In this document: positions 59,486 through 64,000 of the stretch, one piece after another
How the letters are laid out: each line of letters starts with the position of its first letter
Numbering within the stretch: the first letter of the stretch is position 1
Source: Humimonas sp964465015
Lineage (GTDB): Bacteria > Gemmatimonadota > Gemmatimonadetes > Palauibacterales > Palauibacteraceae
DNA length: 64,000 nt
NCBI GenBank assembly: GCA_964465015.1
Contig: CAYXHP010000148.1
Span: forward strand, 1 to 64,000
Direction: 5' to 3'
Position numbers and translations under genes: made by a program
The notes under the pieces: generated by a model
Databases searched by the model: none
Told to the model about the DNA's origin: nothing
The model's input: the letters and a program-made list of their open reading frames with translations, nothing else

Positions 59486-59794
59486 CTCGTGGCGCGCGGG
59501 CCCAAGAGGCGATCCCTACCACCGGGAGCGGCGATCGTGACGTGGACGGACACTCGCTCGTCTCTCATGGGTAACAGGAAACACCGCCGAAGCTACAAGG
59601 TTCGGAGTCTACCGCGCACGATCGACGACCTCAATCCGTTCCGAGGGAGCGGACCTCGTGACGCTGTGAGGAGTGCCGACCCTGCCGCTCACCCTGACGA
59701 GGACCGCGGCCGTCCCGCGGACCGGGACGGTCACACCCGGCACCGCGCCGGACCTCGCACTGGACCGCGAGCCCGAAACCGGTGAGAATCAGAG
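59486..59794. other. Intergenic region between the exporter and the mini-gene, 309 bases
   Basis: No clear gene. An ATG at 59567 opens a 72-residue frame to 59785 (starting MGNRKHRRSYKVRSL), basic at the beginning and repetitive later, with no ribosome site; I do not call it. No consensus promoter was resolved for either flanking gene. Confidence 0.4.
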
Positions 59795-60004
59795 ATGGGT
59801 GACACGTTCACGGCGGCCGCGAGCGCCATCCTCGGGCGAATCATCGGCGGCGACAAGACCGGCACGTTCATCGGGGCTGCCGTCGGGGCGGCGGTGGCCA
59901 CCGCGATCGTGCTGGAAACGCAGGACATGGACGCGGTCCTTCCCGAGGGCTCCCACGTGACGATCCGGTCGCATGCGCCCCTGGAGGTGACGCCAGGCGG
60001 CTGA
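59795..60004 (+). CDS. Glycine-zipper mini-protein, partial copy of the next gene
   Basis: A 69-residue protein. Residues 13-60 (ILGRIIGGDKTGTFIGAAVG ... LPEGSHVTIR) match the last ~55 residues of the lipoprotein at 60057-60953, with a glycine zipper (GxxxGxxxG-type TM or membrane-contact segment). It has no signal peptide and no lipobox, so its membrane or periplasmic role is uncertain. GGTGAG lies before the ATG. It starts 52 bases before the full-length gene. Confidence 0.65.
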   Translation: MGDTFTAAASAILGRIIGGDKTGTFIGAAVGAAVATAIVLETQDMDAVLPEGSHVTIRSHAPLEVTPGG

Positions 60005-60911
60005 GAGGCGGCCTTTCCCCGCAAGTCGACGAGCTATCCAGACGAGGAGGTGGGCGATGAAGGCGAGCACGGGCACGATCGGATGGGCTTTGGCCGTATC
60101 GGTGGGTCTCCTGGCGGCCGCCTGTGGTGGCAAGTCTCCCAAGGAAGCGGTGGCCGACAGCGCGGCTGCGGCCGCCGAGGCTCCGGCCGAGCAGCCGAAC
60201 GCCCAGACGCCGGCGGCCGCACCCGTCGGGCAGGCCGCTCCCGAGACGAAGACCCCGCCGGTCGAGCGGAAGTCCGCGCCCAGCAAGCCAGCGCAGAGGG
60301 CTCCCTCGACGACCGGTTCTACGTCCGGGGCGGCCACGCCTGCGAAGGAGGCCACCGGAGCCGGCACCGCGACGGGGAGCGGCGCGGCGTCGACGCCGGA
60401 GACAGCGGCGCCCGCCTACGTCGAGCTCGACGTCGCCACGGGCACGCGGATCCACGGGACGCTGGACAAGAAGCTCTCCACCCAGATCAGCAAGGTCGGC
60501 GAGCCGTTCACCCTTACGGTCTCGGACCCGATCTCCGTGGCCGGCCGCGTCGCCATCCCGAGGGGGGCCAAGGTGGACGGCAAGGTGACCGCCGTGCAGA
60601 AGTCGGGAGGCGCGGGCCAGACCGCCGTGCTCAAGGTCGATTTCCCTAGCGTGACGGTCGGCGGCAGGTCCTATCCGATCTCCGCGGACCTGGCCGAGGC
60701 CAGCCCGCAGAAGAAGTCCCGGACCAGTACCGGGCAGGCGGCGGCCGAGGTCGGCGCCGGCGCGGTGGCCGGGGCGTTGCTCGGCCGGATCGTCGGCGGC
60801 AACAAGACCGGCACGTTCATCGGGGCTGCGGTCGGGGCGGCGGCCGGGACGGCCATCGTGCTCGGGACGCAGGACGTCGACGCGGTGCTCCCGGCAGGGT
60901 CCCCCATGACG
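59831..60911 (+). repeat. Direct duplication: 132-base segments at 59831-59962 and 60780-60911
   Basis: The two 132-base segments align without gaps, with about 24 mismatches by hand count and an uninterrupted 28-base identical run (ACAAGACCGGCACGTTCATC and eight more bases). The reading frame is kept in both. Confidence 0.75.
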
Positions 60912-60953
60912 CTGGTGCTGAAGGAGCCTGTGACGGTGCGCCGGCCGCGCTGA
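60057..60953 (+). CDS. Lipoprotein with TrbI-like segment and glycine-zipper C-terminus
   Basis: A 298-residue protein: signal peptide with lipobox LLAAACGGK (Cys23), an Ala/Pro/Thr-rich linker of ~100 residues, then a strand domain (YVELDVATGTRIHGTLDKKLST, ISVAGRVAIPRGAKVDGKV, VGGRSYPISADL) that resembles the C-terminal barrel of VirB10/TrbI-type proteins, and a glycine zipper end (ALLGRIVGGNKTGTFIG). No other conjugation genes are present, so this is likely an outer-membrane or envelope scaffold protein. Function unknown. Confidence 0.75.
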   Translation: MKASTGTIGWALAVSVGLLAAACGGKSPKEAVADSAAAAAEAPAEQPNAQTPAAAPVGQAAPETKTPPVERKSAPSKPAQRAPSTTGSTSGAATPAKEATGAGTATGSGAASTPETAAPAYVELDVATGTRIHGTLDKKLSTQISKVGEPFTLTVSDPISVAGRVAIPRGAKVDGKVTAVQKSGGAGQTAVLKVDFPSVTVGGRSYPISADLAEASPQKKSRTSTGQAAAEVGAGAVAGALLGRIVGGNKTGTFIGAAVGAAAGTAIVLGTQDVDAVLPAGSPMTLVLKEPVTVRRPR

Positions 60954-61100
60954 GCCGGACCTGCCCGACCGAGGCGGAGGATCGGTGAGAGGGCCGCGGC
61001 GGGCGCGGGATTCCGTTCGCGGCCCTGAGCGAGGATCGTGACCCTCCGGGGGCCGTCTTCACCCCCGCAGCTCCCCGCTTTCGGCGCCGACCGTGCCGGA

Positions 61101-61130
61101 TTGTCGGCAGGGCCGCCGTCCGCGTAGCTT
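61101..61130 (+). promoter_or_regulatory. Sigma70-type promoter for the murQ operon
   Basis: TTGTCG (61101-61106), 18-base spacer, TAGCTT (61125-61130). Leader about 44 bases with GGAGG before the ATG at 61181. Confidence 0.55.
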
Positions 61131-61180
61131 GGCGACCGGATGGCGCGGGCGGAACGGAGCGGCGAGGGGCGGAGGCGGTC

Positions 61181-62671
61181 ATGGTCGACGCACAGCGGGG
61201 ACCCGCGTCTCCGCCGCCGCTGGAGGATGGCGGCGGAGACGCGGAAAGCCACTCGAGTCCCACGGAGGCCGTGAACCCGCGCACGGCCGGGATCGACCGT
61301 GCCGGGCCCGCCGAGATCGTCCGCCTCATCCAGGCCGAGGACCGCCTCGTACCCACCGCCGTACAGGCCGAAGGCGCCGTCATCGCCGCGCTCATCGAGG
61401 AGGTGACCGGCCGTCTCAGGGGCGGGGGACGGCTCATCTACGTGGGAGCCGGCACCAGCGGTCGCCTCGGGGTCCTGGACGCGGCCGAGTGTCCGCCCAC
61501 GTTCGGCACCGAGCCCGGCACGGTGATCGGCCTCATCGCCGGCGGCCCCGGGGCCCTGGTCCGCAGCCGCGAGGGCGCCGAGGACGACCGCGAGGCGGGG
61601 ATCGCCGACGTCCGCGCCATCGACGTCGGACCCAGAGACTTCGTGCTCGGGATCGCCACCTCGGGCACGACGCCCTACGTGCGTGCCGCGGTCCTCGAGG
61701 CCGCGGCCCGGGGTGCCGGCACCGGCTTCCTGAGCTGCTCGCCGCCGCCCGAGGACGTGCGCCGGGCCGCCGCGCACGTGATCACGCCCATCGTGGGCCC
61801 GGAGGTCGTGGCCGGCTCCACCCGGATGAAGGCCGGGACCGCCACCAAGCTCGTCCTCAACACGCTCTCCACGGGGGTGATGATCGGGCTGGGCAAGGTG
61901 TACGGGAACCTGATGGTCGACCTGCGTGCCGGCAGCCGGAAGCTGGTGCGCCGCAGCCTCTCGATCCTGCACCGAGTCTGTGGCTTGCAGGCACGGGAAG
62001 CGCGGCCGCTCCTCGTGGCGGCCGGGGGCTCGGTGAAGACCGCCATCGCCATGCATGAGCTCGGCGCGAGCCGCGCGATGGCCGAACGCCTCCTCGACGC
62101 CTGCGAGGGCCGCCTCGCGGACGTCGTCGAGCGCTTCGCGGGGGCGGAGCACCTTCCGTACTATGCCTGCTATCCGGCGGACGTGGAGCCCGCCGAGATC
62201 TCCCGTCTGCTGGAGGAGCTGGCGCGGGGTCCGGAACGCTTGCGGGCCGCCTGCGAGGCGCACGCGGGCCGGGACGAGCGATCTCCGCCCCGGGGCTGGT
62301 CGCCCGCCCAGCACCTCGCGCACCTGCTGCAGGCGGAGCGCGAGGCGTATCGGCCCCGGCTCGAGCGGCTGATCGAGACGGCGCAGGCGCCGGGCGGCCC
62401 CGGCTCTCCGCCCGCGTTCGAGGATTGGCCGCCCGATCCCGATCCGCCGGTGCGAGGGAAGTCGGTCCCGGAGCTCCTCCTCGAGGTCGCCGCCGAGCGC
62501 GGCCGCACGACCGATCTCCTGGCCGAGGCTCCGGCGGCCGCCTGGAGCGCGGCGGGCACGCTGGATGGCGATCGGATCGCCCTCCACCAGCTCGTCCGGG
62601 CCGTGACGCAGCACGACCGGGCGCACGCGGACCGGATCCGCGAGCGCATCCACCCCGACCTCCTGGCTTGA
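61181..62671 (+). CDS. murQ: N-acetylmuramic acid 6-phosphate etherase fused to a DinB-like domain
   Basis: A 496-residue fusion. Residues 25-330 are MurQ: NPRTAGIDR, VGAGTSGRLGVLDAAECPPTFG with the catalytic Glu103, SREGAEDDREAG with Glu131, ATSGTTPYV and GSTRMKAGTATKLVLN. MurQ removes lactate from MurNAc-6-phosphate to give GlcNAc-6-phosphate. Residues ~338-495 are a four-helix DinB-like domain: WSPAQHLAHLLQAERE and HDRAHADRIRE have the His residues used for metal binding. A GGAGG precedes the ATG. The next gene anmK overlaps by four bases (TTGA). Confidence 0.9.
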   Translation: MVDAQRGPASPPPLEDGGGDAESHSSPTEAVNPRTAGIDRAGPAEIVRLIQAEDRLVPTAVQAEGAVIAALIEEVTGRLRGGGRLIYVGAGTSGRLGVLDAAECPPTFGTEPGTVIGLIAGGPGALVRSREGAEDDREAGIADVRAIDVGPRDFVLGIATSGTTPYVRAAVLEAAARGAGTGFLSCSPPPEDVRRAAAHVITPIVGPEVVAGSTRMKAGTATKLVLNTLSTGVMIGLGKVYGNLMVDLRAGSRKLVRRSLSILHRVCGLQAREARPLLVAAGGSVKTAIAMHELGASRAMAERLLDACEGRLADVVERFAGAEHLPYYACYPADVEPAEISRLLEELARGPERLRAACEAHAGRDERSPPRGWSPAQHLAHLLQAEREAYRPRLERLIETAQAPGGPGSPPAFEDWPPDPDPPVRGKSVPELLLEVAAERGRTTDLLAEAPAAAWSAAGTLDGDRIALHQLVRAVTQHDRAHADRIRERIHPDLLA

Positions 62672-63816
62672 CCAGCATCGTGCCGATCTTCGCGGGGATC
62701 ATGTCGGGGACTTCGCTGGACGGCGTCGACGTCGCCCTCGTGCGGATGACGGGCCGGAACGAGCGTCCGGACGAGACGGAGATGGTGGGTTTCGAGAGCT
62801 TTCCCTACGAGGACGATCTGCGCGCCCGCTTGCTCCACGCCTGCCACGAGGGTCGGGCCGCGGATCTCTGCCGCCTGGACTTCGAGCTCGGACGTCGATT
62901 CGCCACCGCGCTGGGGCGGGCGCTCGAGGCCGGGGGGCTGGTCGCGGCGGACGTGGCCGCGGTGGGTTCGGCCGGACAGACCGTGTGGCACGAGCCCCCC
63001 GAGGCCGGGCGACCCGGGAGCACGCTGCAGCTGGGCGAGGGCGCCGTGATCGCCGAGGAGACCGGCATCGCGGTCATCGAGGACTTCCGGGTGCGCGACG
63101 TGGCGGCCGGTGGGCATGGCGCGCCGATCTCGGCCTACTTCGACTGGCTGCTCCTCTCCTCCCCGGACGCCGGCCGCGCCATTCTCAACCTGGGCGGCAT
63201 GGGGAACCTGACCGCGCTGCCGCCGCTCGGGTCGGCGGCGGCGCCGGTGGCCTTCGACACCGGCCCCGGAGTGGTGCTGCTGGACGCGGCTGCCGGTCGG
63301 GCGACGGAGGGACGGTTGCGCTTCGACCGGGACGGGCGCCTGGCCGCGGCCGGGCGGGTGCTCCCGGAGGTGGTCGACGAGTGGCTGTCGGACGCCTTCT
63401 TCGGGGAGCCACCCCCGAGGACGACCGGCCGGGAGCGCTTCGGATCTCGGCGTCTGGAGCCGTGGCTGGAGACGCGTCTCGCGGCGGGCGATGCCGCCGA
63501 GGACCTCCTGGCCAGCCTCACGGAGGTGACGGCGCGCGCCGCCGCGGAGTCGTTGCGCTGGATTCCGTTCGAGATTGATGAGCTCTACCTGTGCGGCGGA
63601 GGGGGCCGGAATCCAGAGCTCGCCCGCCGTATCGCCGACCGGGTGGCGCCGCGCCCGGTGCGTCCACTCGAGGCACTCGGCTGGGACGGAGACGCTCGCG
63701 AGGCGGCCGCCTTCGCGCTCCTCGCCCGCCAGCATGTCCTCGGGCACCCGGCCGGCGCCCCGTGGGCGACCGGCGCGCGCGGCGCCCGGATCCTGGGCAA
63801 ACGAGTGCCGGTGTGA
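62668..63816 (+). CDS. anmK: Anhydro-N-acetylmuramic acid kinase
   Basis: A 382-residue sugar kinase: FAGIMSGTSLDGVDVALV at the N-terminus, GSAGQTVWHEPP, LNLGGMGNLTAL, AFDTGPGVVLLDA and GWDGDAREAAAFALLA. It phosphorylates and opens anhydro-MurNAc recovered from the cell wall to MurNAc-6-phosphate, the substrate for MurQ. TTG start overlaps murQ; GTG at 62680 is an alternative. The stop overlaps the next gene (GTGA). Confidence 0.94.
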   Translation: MTSIVPIFAGIMSGTSLDGVDVALVRMTGRNERPDETEMVGFESFPYEDDLRARLLHACHEGRAADLCRLDFELGRRFATALGRALEAGGLVAADVAAVGSAGQTVWHEPPEAGRPGSTLQLGEGAVIAEETGIAVIEDFRVRDVAAGGHGAPISAYFDWLLLSSPDAGRAILNLGGMGNLTALPPLGSAAAPVAFDTGPGVVLLDAAAGRATEGRLRFDRDGRLAAAGRVLPEVVDEWLSDAFFGEPPPRTTGRERFGSRRLEPWLETRLAAGDAAEDLLASLTEVTARAAAESLRWIPFEIDELYLCGGGGRNPELARRIADRVAPRPVRPLEALGWDGDAREAAAFALLARQHVLGHPAGAPWATGARGARILGKRVPV

Positions 63817-64000
63817 CGGAGCCGGCCCGCCTCCTCCTCCATGCCATCCGCCTGGACGGGCCGGATCCGGACAACGAGGCGGAGAGGGCCCTCGAGGCGG
63901 CGGCCGAGGGCGTGGGCGGCTTCCTCCTGTTCGGCGGCACCCGGGCCGGGGTGCCGGCGCTCGTGGCGGAGCTTCGCCAGGTGGCCGGTCGGCCCCTGTG
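63813..64000 (+). CDS. nagZ: Beta-N-acetylhexosaminidase (NagZ-like), N-terminal part
   Basis: The gene runs off the right edge; ~62 residues are seen from a GTG that overlaps the anmK stop. EGVGGFLLFGGTRAGVPALVAELRQ fits the GH3 NagZ start (GxxLFxxN-type). NagZ removes GlcNAc from anhydro-muropeptides, which suits the operon with murQ and anmK. The KH(F)PG(H)GxxxxD motif is not yet visible. Confidence 0.7.
   Translation, partial: MTEPARLLLHAIRLDGPDPDNEAERALEAAAEGVGGFLLFGGTRAGVPALVAELRQVAGRPL

Noticed and set aside
57095..59785. Long plus-strand frame opposite the ABC exporter and response regulator
   Set aside because: The minus strand has complete ABC and receiver motifs; the plus frame has none.
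59567..59785. Small basic frame (72 residues) in the spacer upstream of the glycine-zipper gene
   Set aside because: No ribosome site; only the first 27 residues look protein-like, the rest is repetitive. Left uncalled.
1..64000. Mobile elements, CRISPR arrays, tRNA genes, riboswitches
   Set aside because: No transposase or integrase, no regularly spaced repeats, no cloverleaf with CCA-type end and no known riboswitch core was seen on either strand. Short tRNAs could still be missed by eye.

Overview
The window is about 72% G+C by eye, densely coded on both strands, with frequent GTG/TTG starts and many 4-base ATGA/GTGA start-stop overlaps. The mix of a DUF5916 surface protein, DUF4097 proteins beside an ECF sigma factor, M1 peptidase with HEAT repeats and MacB-like permeases suggests a chromosomal segment from a Gemmatimonadota-like bacterium (inference; no rRNA or ribosomal marker is present). 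I saw no tRNA, rRNA, CRISPR, IS element or phage gene.

Layout. 1-437: 3' part of msrA. 473-10845: an eight-gene minus-strand operon plus a divergent CoA ligase that together encode tryptophan breakdown through kynurenine and anthranilate to anthraniloyl-CoA, its dearomatisation by a two-domain monooxygenase/reductase, and beta-oxidation-like steps. 10943-14068: ilvE, an SDR and a cupin (minus strand), then a LolA-like lipoprotein. 14359-17016: an EF-P-like protein without the modifiable lysine, and a Tat-exported amidase. 17313-23525: an ECF sigma/anti-sigma pair, two DUF4097-type repeat proteins and a DUF5916 barrel; two near-identical promoter-like sequences precede the sigma gene and the DUF5916 gene.

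23663-29345: a small secreted protein, a LytS/LytR-type two-component pair, and a minus-strand glycolipid-type operon (GT4, polysaccharide deacetylase, LPG-synthase-like flippase). 29620-33667: M1 peptidase and a BNR/Asp-box lipoprotein. 33664-36440: a periplasmic molybdenum hydroxylase (large subunit and 2Fe-2S subunit). 36621-41675: a class V aminotransferase fold protein and a MacA/MacB-like export set with no ATPase. 41758-42159: small basic protein of unknown role.

42596-50348: a long plus-strand run (M42 peptidase, DtxR-type regulator, PHP phosphatase, trxB, an A-type Fe-S carrier, metallo-hydrolase, zinc ribbon, DHH phosphoesterase, coaE, second PHP protein). 50512-52335: an SLC6-type amino-acid importer with a MetS-like small subunit. 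52358-56934: NrnA-like phosphoesterase, Fur-family regulator, pyruvoyl arginine decarboxylase plus agmatinase (putrescine synthesis) and CcdA. 56977-59485: single-domain response regulator and an MsbA-like exporter. 59795-60953: a glycine-zipper mini-gene and the full-length lipoprotein it resembles. 61181-64000: a peptidoglycan-recycling operon, murQ (fused to a DinB-like domain), anmK and the start of a nagZ-like gene.

Several intergenic regions carry a recurring promoter pattern, TTGnnn - 16 to 18 bases - TAG(G/C)nT, and three convergent junctions carry strong hairpins.
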